From: Diphasiastrum complanatum
Taxonomy: Eukaryota; Streptophyta; Lycopodiopsida; Lycopodiales; Lycopodiaceae
DNA: 64,000 bases
Assembly: GCA_029204225.1 (NCBI GenBank)
Contig: CM055099.1
Coordinates: forward strand, 70,043,349-70,107,348
Reading direction: 5' to 3'
Positions 11,294-23,429 of this stretch are shown in pieces. The position numbers and the translations under genes were made by a program. The notes under the pieces were generated by a model. It was given only the letters and a program-made list of their open reading frames with translations. It was not told the DNA's origin and did not search any database. Position 1 is the first letter of the stretch. The number at the start of each line of letters is the position of its first letter.

Positions 11294-12744
11294 TTCCACA
11301 TGATCCTAACATTTGTCATGTCGGCCATTCTTATCTACCACCAAGGTTTTGGTAATTTTTATTCTTTAGATTTTTAGTGAGACTTTTCTTTACAGCCAAG
11401 GTTTAGATTAGGCGTAAATTTAGGCCTATGTTTAACTTATGTCAATACCAAACAATGACATAGGATTATGCATTTGCATTCTTGTTTTCTGGATTCATAA
11501 CATAGGATTGTGTATTGCATTCATGTGGATTACGTGTGTGCATTGTCTGTTTGGACTATTACTAGATTTAGGTTCAAATTAGGTCTATCTTTAGATTGAA
11601 CTTTAGCTTTAGGTCCTTGTTTAGGTTTAGGCTTAGCTTTACATCTATGTTTATGATTGAATTTAGGTACTCTAGGTTAAGGTCCACGTTTAGGTAGTGT
11701 AGATTTTGTTTGAAATTTATATTGGATTTAGGTTTAGGTATTGTACATTTTGTATACTACATTTTGGAACATACTGAGTCGAACTAAAAAAAAAACAAGA
11801 ACGATGTGGTAGTGTACCACAAAGGCCTTGCCATATCATATTATAGTAATTAACTTTTCGTGAAAATTAAAAGAATGTAGTAGAATAGCTTAGTATAATT
11901 TTGATGGTTGTTCTTATGAATTGTGATGATGTTTTTTTTTGGTTAATTTAATAGTTTCAACATTATGGCAAGGCCTTAATGACATAATATCACAATAATA
12001 ACTCGAAGAGGTACATTTAAAACTTTAATAGATAATAACAAATTTCAATACAAACACTAGAAATTTCAATCTCTTATGATACAACTTTTGGCTTTTTGTC
12101 TTTTAGAAGATGAGTTTGGACTTGTAAATCTAAAATTGTTAAATACCAACTTGTTATTGAGTTCACATGAAGAGATCTAACATGATAAGATTTTTTTATG
12201 ATTATTATTCCTTTGTATTAGACAACACAATTAACCAAACAAAGTTTTCCTAGAAAAGATTCTTGCTCATCTCTGCTCTCGAATCTAATACCAATTAGAT
12301 GAAAGTGAAAATTGTTGCAGATTTTTGAGGTCAACAAAGGCTATAGGGTAAGTATTTAGCTTGGTAATATGCACCATATTTTTTATGAGAATAATAAGAA
12401 GATGAGAATGTGGATGATCAATTCTTTGCATGCAGTAGTATCAATCTATTGCTATGTAAGCTAAGTAGCATGAGAACATGGTAAGACAAATAGGATTTAA
12501 TGCGCTTTTCAAGTGATTCTATGTTCTTGATAAGTTTGTAGTTTATAATAACAAATTTGATATTAGTTTATTTTAATATTTTAAATTGCACAAAGCAGCT
12601 CTTTGCCTAAAGATTTCTGATATTTTATTTTATTTTAGAATTTTGTTTGAGATTCAGATTTGTGATCTTCATTTGATGATAAGTTTCAAGAAAGTTGAGC
12701 ACGAAATTTACAACAGCTCGATCTGACCTAGCACAGAAAGGTCA
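11294..12744. other. Non-coding region with TTTAGG-rich stretch
   Basis: Between about 11,390 and 11,760 the plus strand has many irregular TTTAGG and GGTTTA words. They are not a regular telomere array. The rest is AT-rich and contains one inverted-repeat element at 11,822-11,977. No gene seen. Confidence 0.45.
11822..11977. repeat. MITE-like inverted repeat
   Basis: The arm AAGGCCTTGCCATA (11,822-11,835) is matched perfectly by its reverse complement at 11,964-11,977, with an AT-rich 128-bp interior. The size and structure suit a miniature inverted-repeat transposon or a folded relic. No clear target duplication could be assigned. Confidence 0.45.
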
Positions 12745-12957
12745 GGAGCTAATGCTAAGCTATCCAAGAAGAGAAAAGAACTCGAAGAAGCTCATATCGA
12801 GCTGATAAAGAAAGATACAACCCTAGAGGAAGCCAAAGGCAGATTTGATGCTACTCTAGAAGCGTTGAAAGAAATACAAGACCAATCGAACCGATTCAAA
12901 AATGAGAACGTGCTACTCAAACAGCAAGTACAAACACTCCAAGGTCTGTTGCAGTAG
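12745..12957 (+). pseudogene. Coiled-coil ORF remnant
   Basis: An open frame of about 70 codons without an ATG ends at TAG 12,955. It is rich in K, E and L in a heptad-like order (KKRKELEEAHIELIKKD, LKEIQDQSNRFKNEN, LLKQQVQTLQGLLQ), predicting a coiled coil. The same style of sequence occurs in the accessory ORF region of the Gypsy element near 38,170-38,620, so it may be a piece of a similar ORF. Its origin is not proven. Confidence 0.4.
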
Positions 12958-13130
12958 GATAAATTAGGTAATGAGCATCTTGAAACCTGTTCATACTTAT
13001 TCTGAAAAACTACACAAAAATATGAAGACTTGAAATTTTAACAAATGATCAAAAAATTCAGGATCAAATTTTTCTGACCCAAGCCTATTTTTCGAACCAA
13101 TGTCAATCTTGTCAAAGAGAGATTTTTCAA

Positions 13131-13260
13131 ACTTGGTCAGTTCGGATCGGTTCTAATTTTTCTAAGCACCTTTCAATCTGTTCGGTTTGGATCAGTTCTA
13201 ATTTTTTCAAATACCTTTGAACTTGTTTGGTTCGGATCTGTTCTAATTATCTGGACGTGT
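13131..13260. repeat. 45-bp tandem repeat, about three copies
   Basis: Copies of TTYGGATCNGTTCTAATT begin at 13,141, 13,186 and 13,231, a constant 45-bp period. Related GATCGG-rich words continue to about 13,300. It lies just outside the Copia LTR that starts near 13,467. Confidence 0.7.
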
Positions 13261-13466
13261 TCGACCCTAGATCGGATCTAATCCTCAGATCAGATCGGGT
13301 CTGATTTTTTCGACCCTAGAAAAATCTGAGCCTATGTATATTTTTTGACCTAGTGTATAAATTTTGACCCTTTGTACTGTCAACTCAAAAATCTGACCCA
13401 CATCGTGACGTTGATAGTCTGGCTACTTCTGTACACAGCTCTTTGGCAAAAATGACGGCTACCTAC

Positions 13467-14018
13467 TGTAGGAAAAATATAGTTAATCAAGTATATTAAT
13501 GTCAACTTTCAATGTACTGATCATTTGACTTCCAATCATCAAGGAAGGTCTATTGGAGTCAGCGCTCTGATCAGGTTATCATCCTGTAGGCATTTTGTTG
13601 TAAATAGTTAAGTTCAGTTTTTCGAGTTTGATAAGTTAGTCATCAACGAACTCAGCTGAAGTCTGGTATTTGAGCCCAACTTCAAGCATTGTACTCAGTT
13701 TTGATTGTTATCAGAGTGCATTTTTGTGTTCCACTACTGTTCTGATTCATTTGCACATTGTAATATTTTGACTCGCCATCTTGAACTCGATCTTTATTGG
13801 TAACTGTCGTTGGCCTTGCTATGAGGCGAGTCGACGGGACACGCGTCCCGCCAACGACAACCTGGGTCATGCATGGGTTGCTTGAGTGAAGAACTATATG
13901 TACAGTGTAATTTCATTTTGAGAAACACAGTTGCTATGAGAGCTTGGTGTGGAGAGTATTTTCTATCTGTGTTACTGTGTAGCATGATTTGTGTTCCTGT
14001 TCAAAGCAAATTCTAAGT
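13467..14018 (+). repeat. Probable Copia 5' LTR
   Basis: This segment immediately precedes a perfect PBS at 14,019 and leads to a plus-strand gag. I place the start at TGTAGG (13,467), but no second LTR is present for comparison. The boundaries are therefore approximate, and the last few bases before the PBS do not end in a clean CA. Confidence 0.5.
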
Positions 14019-14030
14019 TGGTATCAGAGC
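14019..14030 (+). other. Copia primer-binding site (initiator tRNA-Met)
   Basis: TGGTATCAGAGC is the standard Copia PBS. It belongs to the element with gag at 15,322. Confidence 0.9.
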
Positions 14031-15321
14031 CGTACAGGGAGTGTACACAGTACAGTGTCGTCGTTGAAGAGAGCTTCGGAAAAAGTACACTCTGTTGAGA
14101 GTTCGGGGTTTACGATGGGTTGTAGATGGAAAGTGAAGCACTGGTGCACAAAGTCTAGCACACAGAAGCTTGTTGAGCTTGAGACTGTGTGAGGATGCGG
14201 AGACACGGATTGTTGGCTGAATTAGAACATTAGCAAAACGAAATTTAAAAATTCCGAAGGAAGGCTACTTGGCGTTTGTAGTGCATTCAAACGGACACCG
14301 TTTTGATAACGGTTTAAAGCATTACATTCCTAGCAGTAGGGCAACCTCAGAGAAAGAGGATTGGCCTGTCAGAGAACTGTGAATAGGAAGCCAAGATCAG
14401 TTTTATGAGAAAAACCCTCGCCTAGGGTTTGGAAGCTCAAAAACGTGGATTTCTCTCTATATTCAACTGTTTTTGTTGCTGTAAAGGCAGGAAGGAGGCC
14501 ATCCTAATCAGTTCAATCAGATCTGAGCTGTGGTTGCAGCTGGCTGTGGAAGCGCTAGGGAGCTGGATCAAATCTCAAAGGGCAGCCATACCCAAAGTTT
14601 TTAGAGAAGAGAAGGAGGAGCCATGGGAGGCTCGCGCGCGACCTTCGTGAGTGAACTTGTAGCATTCTGAGGTGAGCCAGTGGCTCCAAGGTTCCGATTT
14701 AGTGTGAAATTTGATTGATAGTCATCGGATGTGAGTCCATCCTGATTAGCGGTAGAGATCAAACCTCCAACAAGCAACAGGGATCGTGAGATGTGAAGAG
14801 ATCGTTAGATCTCCTTCCTTCCATGGGAAAATTCATTAGAAGGGGCTAAAGGGCATTTAGCCATGCAACTTCAATAGAAATCTTCACTTTGAAAGTTGAA
14901 CTGGGTCCAATTCACTGAAGGTTGAAGTCTCTTCAAACTGAAGAAATAGTTCAAAAAGTGAAAAAAAACCCTTAATTTTGTCTCCTTTATCCGTTTTGAC
15001 CCAAACGAAGGGATACGAACTCCAAACGAAGGGCACCTAGACTGTACCTGCAAGTATGGTACCGCAAAATAGAGTAATTGCAGCGGAGAAAGTGTTCGGA
15101 GTGCACCAAAATTGATTTCACCATTCCATTGGGCACGTAGTTGGGAGTTGACGACAGAGTGCATTTTCGAAGGCGACGCCGATTTGGCTTTCAATTTGGT
15201 GAAAAAGCAGCAAGTGGCCTGGTAAGGGGAAAAGTGCAGGTTAATAATTTGACTTCTGACATCATATTTGGCCTCGACATACTGCTTTTAGCCTACGACA
15301 AAAGTTTCAAGCAGTTTTGCA
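14031..15321 (+). other. Long untranslated leader of the Copia at 15,322
   Basis: About 1.3 kb separates PBS and gag ATG. It holds short open frames (for example 14,429-14,650, 73 codons) with no recognisable domain. I treat it as leader sequence rather than as genes. Confidence 0.55.
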
Positions 15322-18300
15322 ATGACAAACATGGGAGAGTCCATTTTGAGTGAAAGTAGCAAATTGGACGAGATTTCCAACTATGCAGTGTGGAAATTCA
15401 AAATGAAAAACATACTGATGGAAAAGGACGTGTGGGATGTCGTCACAGGTGATGAGAGAAGACCGCCAAATGAAACAGACATCAAAGTGTTCGACAAGAA
15501 GGTGAGGAAAGCATTGACCTTCATTAACTTGTCAGTGAAGGATCACATCATTACCCACATTTGTGATGCTGTTACACCCAAACAGGCATGGGATGTGCTA
15601 AAGGAGCAATTCAAGACGTCAAATCCGTCTAGAATCATGTTTTTGAAGTCAAAACTGAATAGTGCCTGCATAGAGCAAGGAGAGAGCACATTCAGACTTA
15701 TATGACCAGAATCAAGACAATGAGGGATGAACTGCATTCTATTGGTGAGCGCATACGTGAAGTGGAGCTGGTGCACAATGCCTTGTGCGGAATTGCAGAA
15801 CCTTATCAGATGTTTGTGAGCGGAATAGCATCAAGAGAAAGTTTTTCAACCTTTGACGAGCTCATAGGAATCTTGATGCGGGAAGAGCAACGACGAGAAA
15901 TGGTGAAAGCTAGATGTCAAAATACTGACGATCAAGCACTTGCGACATGCCAAAAACAAGACAAGGGCAAGGGCAAGGGCAAGAAGAAGTCTAAACAACA
16001 ATTTTCCAAGACTCAGGAGGATGATGAATCTTCCAACAAGACCAAGAAGAAAGACAAGTGCTTCCATTGCAGTAAAAAGGGGCATTGGAAGAGTGAATGT
16101 CGGAAATTCCTGGTGGAACAAGACAAGGGAAAACCAAAGCAAACATGTAACCTTGTCGATGAGGGTGAGATTTAAGACTCTAGTATCTTCATATTGGCAT
16201 CATCATCTAATCAAGATGATCAAGCATGGTATATTGACTCGGGAGCCACAAGACACATGAGAGGAAACAAATGGTCCAGTAGTTTGAAAGTGTTAGATAA
16301 TGGAACGTCCGTTTCACAAGCAAATGGTGATGTGTGCAAGATCAAGGGGATAGGCATTGTTTCAATAACTAGCAAGTGATTTTGCAACCAATGCAGTACC
16401 GATGTATTTTGAAGACGACACTTTGAATCCTAACATGAGGATTGCAAAAGTAGAATGATCAGGGAGGTACTTTACGTACCAGGTTTGAAGAAAAATCTAC
16501 TTTCTGTTGGAGTCATTACTGATCGAAAGTTGAAAGTAGAATTTGCCCATGATCGTTGCTTTGTGAAGGATATGAACCAAAAGTTCAAAGTTATTGCGGA
16601 TGGTATAAGGGAGCCCAATACTAAATTGTATAGGTTGAATGCTACAATCAAGGGGCAACATGGACTTGTCTCGTCCATTCCATCACAAACTGAACTATGG
16701 CATAAGAGGCTTGGTCACTTGAACTTAGGAAGCCTCAGTTTGATGAGAAAATTGGAAATGGTGAGAGGATTGCCTACGATAGAAGACCACTTGAAATCGA
16801 TGTGCGAATCATGTGTATATGGAAGCAACATCGAGAGAAGTTCAATAAAGTTGGTGTTGCAAGGGCAAAGAACATCCTGGATTTGATCCACATAGATCTA
16901 TGCGGGCCTATGAGGACCATGTCCTTAGGTAAAGCCTTCTATTTCATGACCTTTATTGATGATATGTCACGTAAAACGTGGATTTACTTCTTGAAGAAGA
17001 AATCAGATGCATTTGACAATTTTAAGAGCTTCAAAGCATTGGTTGAAAATCAGACAAGTAGGAAGATCAAAGTTCTAAGATCAGATAGTGGAGGTGAGTA
17101 CAAGTCTAACGACTTCAATGATCTTTATGATCAATGTGGGATCAAAAGACAATTTACGCAAACTCATACTCCTGCTCTCAATGGTGTAGCTGAGTGCAAG
17201 AATTGTATGATTGTGGAAAGTGCAAGATCTATGCTAGCTGAGATGAAATTACCAAAAGATTTTTGGTCAGAAGCATGCACTACGACAGTCTATTTTCAAA
17301 ATAGGAGTCCTACCATTTCCATACCATAGATAACACCTGAGGAGACATTCGCGAAGAAGAAGCCAAAGGTGAACTGCTTGTGAATCTTTGGATGTAAGGC
17401 CTTTGTACACATTTCTAAAAAAGCGAGACGTAAACTTGATGTGAAAGCTATCAAGTGTATGTTCCTAGGATATGATGATCATGTGAAGGGCCATAGATGT
17501 TTTGATCCAGTGGAAAACAAAATCCATGTAAACTGTGATGTCATCTTTGATGAATCCAAGATGTATGAAGACGAGGATGCTGAGAAGATAGATACATCCA
17601 GTGAGAAAGATAATATAGTGAGAATACCTCCTGATGATGATCCATTTATTGACTTTCCAAGTGATGGACATGAGGATACATCTCAAGATACTACTACTCA
17701 ACTTCAAGAGGCAGGTTGGAGAGGTAGAGATAAATCTTTTGGTGCAAGAAGGCTTGAAGTTGTAGGAGACAAACGTTAAGGAGAAAGATGTACTGTGGGA
17801 TACATTTTTAACAGGAAGCCGATCACCTGATAGGAAGCTCCCTAAGTGGTTTGAGAGATTGTTGGAGAGCCGCGACATGGATGACTTTCCAGGATCATCT
17901 AGCTAGAGAGAGCTACGAAGATCAACAAGAGAGAAGACACAACCTGAAAGGTATGAAGCAAATAATGCTCTCTTATCTAGCATTATTCAAAGCAAAGAAC
18001 CTTTAATTTATGGTGAAGCAAAGGATAATGACATTTAGGTTAAGGTCATGGGAGAGGAGATGGAGTCAATTGCTAAGCATAAACATGGGACTTAGTAGAA
18101 CCACCGGTTGGCAAGAAACCTATTGGTTGCAAATGGGTATACAATAGTAAGTACCATGCAGATGGAAGTATAACAAAGCACAAAGCAAGATTGGTGATCA
18201 AAGGGTATGCACAAAGAAAAGGGATCGACTATGAGGAGACCTTTGCGCCAATATGTAAGTATGAAGTTATTCTCTCACTTGCTTTTCAAAGAAAAAATCC
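15322..18300 (+). pseudogene. Copia gag-pol, truncated in RT
   Basis: Gag starts at 15,322 (SESSKLDEISNYAVWKFKMK, LSVKDHIITHICDAVTPKQA) and shifts frame at about 15,702. The second frame carries the rest of gag and the zinc knuckle CFHCSKKGHWKSEC. Protease follows at 16,194-16,379 (AWYIDSGATRHMRG). The integrase zinc-binding region is at 16,680-16,830 (LWHKRLGHLNLGS, CESCVYGS) and the core at 16,802-17,329 (DLIHIDLCGPM, RSDSGGEY, LNGVAECKN), so the DDE residues are retained. The linker follows, then RT start near 18,060-18,260 (WDLVEPP-, [10 protein letters not shown]-, [20 protein letters not shown]- in mixed frames). RT palm, RNase H and 3' LTR are missing; the gene ends at a 55-bp tandem repeat followed by an AG tract. 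Confidence 0.9.
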
Positions 18301-18385
18301 AAATAGAATGATCAGATGAAGTTAATCTCTCACTTGCTTCTAAAAGAAAAAAATCCAAATAGAATGATTAGATGTAGTTAATCTT
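18263..18385. repeat. 55-bp tandem duplication at RT break
   Basis: Two copies starting at GAAGTTAWTCTCTCACTTGC (18,263 and 18,318) repeat with a 55-bp period and few differences. The first copy overlaps the last recognisable RT codons, so the duplication arose at or after truncation. Confidence 0.7.
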
Positions 18386-18425
18386 GATTTCCATATTCAA
18401 TCACCCATAATAGCCTCTCATTCAC

Positions 18426-18989
<564 letters not shown>

Positions 18990-19013
18990 TACATCTAACA
19001 TTTTCAACTTTTG

Positions 19014-19223
19014 CAGAAGAAGGACCATAAGTTGGTTTCAAGAAAAAGAGTTGCAAGAGAGATCGAAAATTTTATTGATAGAATAAATCACATGAATATT
19101 GATTTTGGATCATCATTGGCCCTAGATGATGCTCTTGTTGATGATGACCCCTTGCATGATATAATTAGTTCATCAATGCCTTGTGATTCAATCCATGTCT
19201 CCAAATCTCTAGAACGTTCTTAA
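19014..19223 (+). CDS. Hypothetical upstream exon of SET-like gene
   Basis: After a pyrimidine stretch and TTTTGCAG the frame KKDHKLVSRKRVAREIENFI runs for about 70 codons to a stop at 19,221. It is charged and helical at first, then acidic (LALDDALVDDDPLHD). No family recognised. It lies just upstream of the SET-like ORF but in another frame, so joining them would need an intron or a frameshift. Confidence 0.35.
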   Translation, partial: QKKDHKLVSRKRVAREIENFIDRINHMNIDFGSSLALDDALVDDDPLHDIISSSMPCDSIHVSKSLERS

Positions 19224-19308
19224 CACCCAACCACACCTATCCTAGATGTTGCACATGAATGCTCCACGATACTCCACGTGGATTCCACAAACATGACCAC
19301 CCCTTTAA

Positions 19309-20031
19309 AAAAAGAAAACACGTCTTGGACGTATCATAACTAATTTGAAAGATAATTGCAAATTACTACGCACTGTTGATGTGTCAAAAGACATTCTAGG
19401 TTCTTTGTCTGACCTTCCTCTTCCACCTAGCTTTCAACCATTAGTAAAAACTTTTATTAGAAGTAGATATTCGTGTTGGCCAGTCCAGTCACCATTACCA
19501 TTAAATGGAACACCATTTACGTATTGGGGTCGAATGTACATGATCATGCCTAGTGAACACTTTCCTGAGGTTGGTTTGGGCCTTTTTGCATTGAGTAGTA
19601 TTGAGGTCCCTTTAAATAGTGTTGTGACATTGATGCCATATGCAGGACCTCAATACAATTGGGGTGATTGGAATGCTTTGTGTCATCACCAATGGAGGAT
19701 GCAAGTATATGGATTGAATTCAGATGCTTGTTCTTTAGAGGAGCAATGCATGCAAGGAGGCAATATCTCAAGGGCAAATCATACATACATTGATGGACGT
19801 CCAGATGTGCATGGAAACATTGTTGCATATATAAATAGTTCCATTGGCCACCCTCTATTGACGATTTGTGATTTTGAAGAATTCACCAATGGAAAAGAAG
19901 AATATTTTACTAGGAATGTAAAGGGCACTTATGTAATGGTCTGTGCCACTAGATCTATCAAGTTTGGAAAGAAATTGTTCATCAAGTATAGTTTCAACCG
20001 TCCTCTACCCAAATGTTTGCAAAAGATGTGA
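19309..20031 (+). CDS. SET-domain-like protein, probable last exon
   Basis: The frame is open from 19,309 to a stop at 20,029, about 240 codons; no ATG lies near its start, so an upstream exon is likely. The order of motifs resembles a SET domain: GLGLFALSSIEV (family GxGxFA near the N-terminal part), a long insert with a WGDWNALCHHQWRMQVYGL region, HGNIVAYINSSIGHP (family RFINHSCxPN, with NSS in place of NHS), then VMVCATRSIKFGKKLFIKYS (family ELxxDY, here KLFIKYS). The replacement of E and D/Y residues suggests weak or no methyltransferase activity. No stop interrupts it. It lies between AG tracts and the CACTA transposase at 21,181, on the same strand, so it could be cargo of that element or a host gene relic. 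Confidence 0.5.
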   Translation, partial: KKKTRLGRIITNLKDNCKLLRTVDVSKDILGSLSDLPLPPSFQPLVKTFIRSRYSCWPVQSPLPLNGTPFTYWGRMYMIMPSEHFPEVGLGLFALSSIEVPLNSVVTLMPYAGPQYNWGDWNALCHHQWRMQVYGLNSDACSLEEQCMQGGNISRANHTYIDGRPDVHGNIVAYINSSIGHPLLTICDFEEFTNGKEEYFTRNVKGTYVMVCATRSIKFGKKLFIKYSFNRPLPKCLQKM

Positions 20032-20330
20032 GAAATTGGCAAAAATCTAGCTTGTTATCTTTTATGATAGAAGTTTGTAAGTGAATCTCACATGTGTGGA
20101 GGATGTTCCCACGTGTGGAGAATTGTAAAGTAAATCAAAATGTTTGATATAGGGGTCTCATAGAATTTCATAGTCAAGCATTTAGGTGTAGGATGTTGAT
20201 AGGGTCAAATTTGGCATAGATGGCAAATTATCCATTTCCACTTGTAATGCCACTATTGAGCCAAAATAGAGCCAAACTTGTGCCAATTAGAGTGTAGACA
20301 AGTGTCATGCTTTTGTTTGATGAAGCTTAA

Positions 20331-20475
20331 GAGGTCCAATAGGATTTAGAGGTGGAACCTTGTGAGGTCCAATAGAAAATTGAGGTGTGCTTGAATATAG
20401 TCCAATAGAATTTAGAGGTGCATGGATCAATGGTCCAATAGGATTAAGAGGTGGCAAAGTGTGATCCAATCATAG
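20331..20475. repeat. 33-bp tandem repeat, about five copies
   Basis: GTCCAATAGRATTTAGAGGTG-like units begin near 20,333, 20,367, 20,400, 20,433 and 20,463, with spacing of 30-34 bp and diverged copies. Confidence 0.75.
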
Positions 20476-21180
20476 TTAAGCATAGTGGTAGCTCATGAAT
20501 CTATTAGTATCATTGTACTCCTCATTTTGGATCTAATTGATTTTGAGATTGAGTGGATTTTGACTGTCATTGAATTTCTAGCTTTCTCTCTCTACCCGAG
20601 AGCTCATGATGGTTTTTCTCTCTCTACCCGAGGAGAGCAGCTTGTTTTTACTTAGAATACTTTTGGAACACTTCCCACACGTGTGAGTGAGAGGTGGAAG
20701 TGATTGAATGCATGTAGTAGTGTGTTTTTGCCATAGAATCAAAGATAGATCTTGAATCTCAATCTAGTCTTGATCTTGGTGCATCTACACACCTTAGGAG
20801 ATCACAAGTACATGTAGTGGACAATCCACACGTGTGAAATTCAACAAAAGACAATAAGTCAAATGTGAAGATTTAAATTTTGCTGATATGTAGAGATGTA
20901 TAATCCATGCATCGTGATTGTATTTGGTTTGTGTCATTAAATATGTCAAATATTAGGAGCATTATTCGTCATTTGCCTAGATTAGATGTTAGGAGCATTG
21001 TTCGTCTTTGAGTTCATTGAATGTTAACGAGTTGAAAAGACAAATCTGTCTGATAGATACATTGGTATGTTCATACTTTTTAAACTGAGAGGTAATTTAT
21101 ATTCATATCAACATTTAGATCCATCAAGCATTGGGAGGAAATGTTTATCAAGCATTGTTTCAACCTACTTCTTGTTATTT
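20476..21180. other. LTR-like sequence with CACACGTGTG palindromes
   Basis: No gene. The phrase GTGGACAATCCACACGTGTG near 20,817-20,836 is very close to the end of the Copia LTR at 29,142-30,008. CACACGTGTG also occurs at about 20,675. This suggests a solo or partial LTR of the family B type somewhere in 20,040-20,850, but no PBS follows and boundaries cannot be fixed. Confidence 0.4.
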
Positions 21181-23397
21181 TGATATATAGGATTCTTCAA
21201 CCTCATTTAGTGTTGGAGACAATAATTCTCGTAATGGTCGACGTAGACGACGAATGCAATACAACGGTCCACATATAAAGCAATTACCTCGTCGTCTACG
21301 TCAAGGCTTAAAGAGATGATGGAAATTGATGAGCAAAAGAGACTAATGCATCTGAATCTAGCTCACTTAGATCTATTTCTTCGCAAACAAGTTCCAACGA
21401 TGAAAATGAGCTTCCAATGAATGATGAATTTGAAGTCATGGGAGACATGTTGGATGATATGTACGAGAACAATATTGCAGCTAGACAAAATGAACAAGAT
21501 GAGGAGGCACTTTTGTCTAAAGAAGGAAAGAAATTGCGAGAAGAATCAAAGACCGCATTGTATCCTGGAGCAAAGACATCTCGTTTGGCAACTTCTCTAC
21601 TTCTATTAAATCTTCAAGCCAAATATAGATGGAGTGACCAAAGCCTCACATCATTATTTGAGTAGATGTTTTTTCATCTACTTGTCATTTTTGCTTTGAA
21701 ACAAAATTTACAATTTGGACATCGAGTGATATTTTTTTTACAATGACTTCTTTTGTCATGTACAGACTATTGAAAAACAAAATTCTCCCAAAAGAGAATG
21801 TCATGCCTGAGATAAGAGATGAGGCACAAAAGATGTTGTCTAACATTGGGATGGACTACAAGCAATATCATGCATGTCCAAAAGATTGTATTTTATATCG
21901 AGAAAGGTACGAATCACTCAAGAAATGTCCCATTTGTGATACTCCTTGATATAGAGATGCTTTGAAAGGGGCAATCATTCCGTGCAAAGTTTTATGACAT
22001 TTTTCAGTAATTCCACGATTGCAACGTTTATTTTGTTGTAAATCTCTTGCACAACTTATGGACTGGCATGCACACCATACCTCTATGGATGGGATGATGA
22101 GGGTACCTTCAGATTCACCTGCATGGAAACACATCAACAAAGAGTATCCAAGGTTTGCCAATGAGTCAAGAAATGTGAGATTTGGTCTTGCAACAGATGG
22201 TGTAAACCCCTTTGGTGTACGAACAACTACGTGGTCCATTTGGCCTGTTTGCTTGGTAAATTATAATATTCCTTTTTAATTGAGTACAAAAAAGAGACAC
22301 ATTATATTGGCACTTTTAATTCCTGGTCAACGCAAGGTTAAGAACATGGATGTGTATCTTGAGCCGCTTATTGACGAGTTGGAAGACTTGTGGAAGGGGA
22401 TAAAAGCATATGACATTTCGTGCCCCTTACATGAGAGGGAGTTTACACTACATGCCATTGTAATGTGGACAATGCATGACTATCCAGGATTAGGTTAATG
22501 CTTAGTTAATCATTCAAACAATGTCTATCTTGTGTACATAGGAGTTTGTTTACAGTTACATACAACTAGTAATTCTTGACATTTACATGATATACTACAA
22601 TGGCTATAATTATTCTTTGACATATACTTTTCTTAATAGTGATTAATAGTATCCATTTGTTGAGCAGGCTTTCAAACGGCTGGAAAAAATGCTTGTTTTT
22701 TGTGCGGGCCAAATCTTGTGGAAAGATGCTCTTTTAGTCTCAAAAAAGTGGTTTATGAAAATCATCGTAAATACTTGCATGAAGGCCATCCATTCAGAGA
22801 CACTCATAGAAGAGGTTTTGGAGGAAGAGTTGAGCTCCAAAGAGGATGTCCATGAAAGATTGGCGAATACTATGGGAGGAATCTCAAGCAAAGCCAATCG
22901 ATGGTATGAAAAGATTATCTATATTTCATCGTTTGGAATATTGGAATAACATTTTGATTTATCACCTACTTGATCCCATGCCCATATATAAAAATGTGGA
23001 TGAATCTATTTAGAAACACTTGATTGGTGAAAAAGATACCATTGCTGCAAGGCACGATCTAAAAGAATCAGACACCAAAAAAGAATATTGGATAAAGGAT
23101 GGTGAAGATCATGCTCCAAAAGTACCTTGGACATTCACTAAGGAGGAGCTTAACCATGTGCGCTCCATTATTCATGACATTAGAACACCAAGTGGTTTTG
23201 CCCATTCTCTACGGTCATCATTCACAGTGGATGGAAAGTTGCAAGGTCTCAAATCTCATGATTGGCTAAAAATGATTCAATTCATCTATCCATTGTCAAT
23301 TCGTGGGTGCTTGTCAAAAGATATTTGTGAGACCATATACAAACTATCAATCATTGTCATGTATTTACATGTACTTGGTGCATTTTTTTATTTTTAA
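21181..23397 (+). pseudogene. CACTA transposase (TNP2 domain), copy 2
   Basis: Coding pieces in order: an Arg-rich N-terminus (21,235-21,315), an acidic segment, then TALYPGAKTSRLATSLLLLN and YRWSDQSLTSLF (to 21,665). Next 21,743-22,498 holds the transposase core: YKQYHACPKDCILYRERYES with Cys pairs, IPRLQRLFCCKSLAQLMDWH, FGLATDGVNPFGVRTTTWS, KVKNMDVYLEPLIDEL and ISCPLHEREFTLHAIVMWTM. From 22,671 to 23,397 follow KNACFLCGPN, KKVVYENHRKYLHEGHPFR and IFIYPLSIRGCLSK-type sequence in changing frames. This is the usual order of plant CACTA En/Spm TNP2 proteins. Some gaps (22,499-22,670) look like introns; in-frame stops at 21,947, 21,994 and 22,277 show inactivation. Confidence 0.88.
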
Positions 23398-23429
23398 ATA
23401 GACATAAAATGGATTGAATATGTTGCAGA

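Noticed and set aside
11390-11760. TTTAGG-rich sequence as interstitial telomere
   Set aside because: The plant telomere unit is TTTAGGG in a regular array; here the words are irregular, mixed and mostly lack the third G.
14429-14650. 73-codon plus-strand frame in the Copia leader
   Set aside because: Short, no recognisable domain, and located between PBS and gag of a retrotransposon.
21240-21302. Perfect 14-bp inverted repeat GACGTAGACGACGA
   Set aside because: It falls in an Arg-rich coding stretch of the CACTA transposase (RRRRR and PRRLRQ), where repeated CGA and CGT codons readily make such a pair. No other structural evidence.
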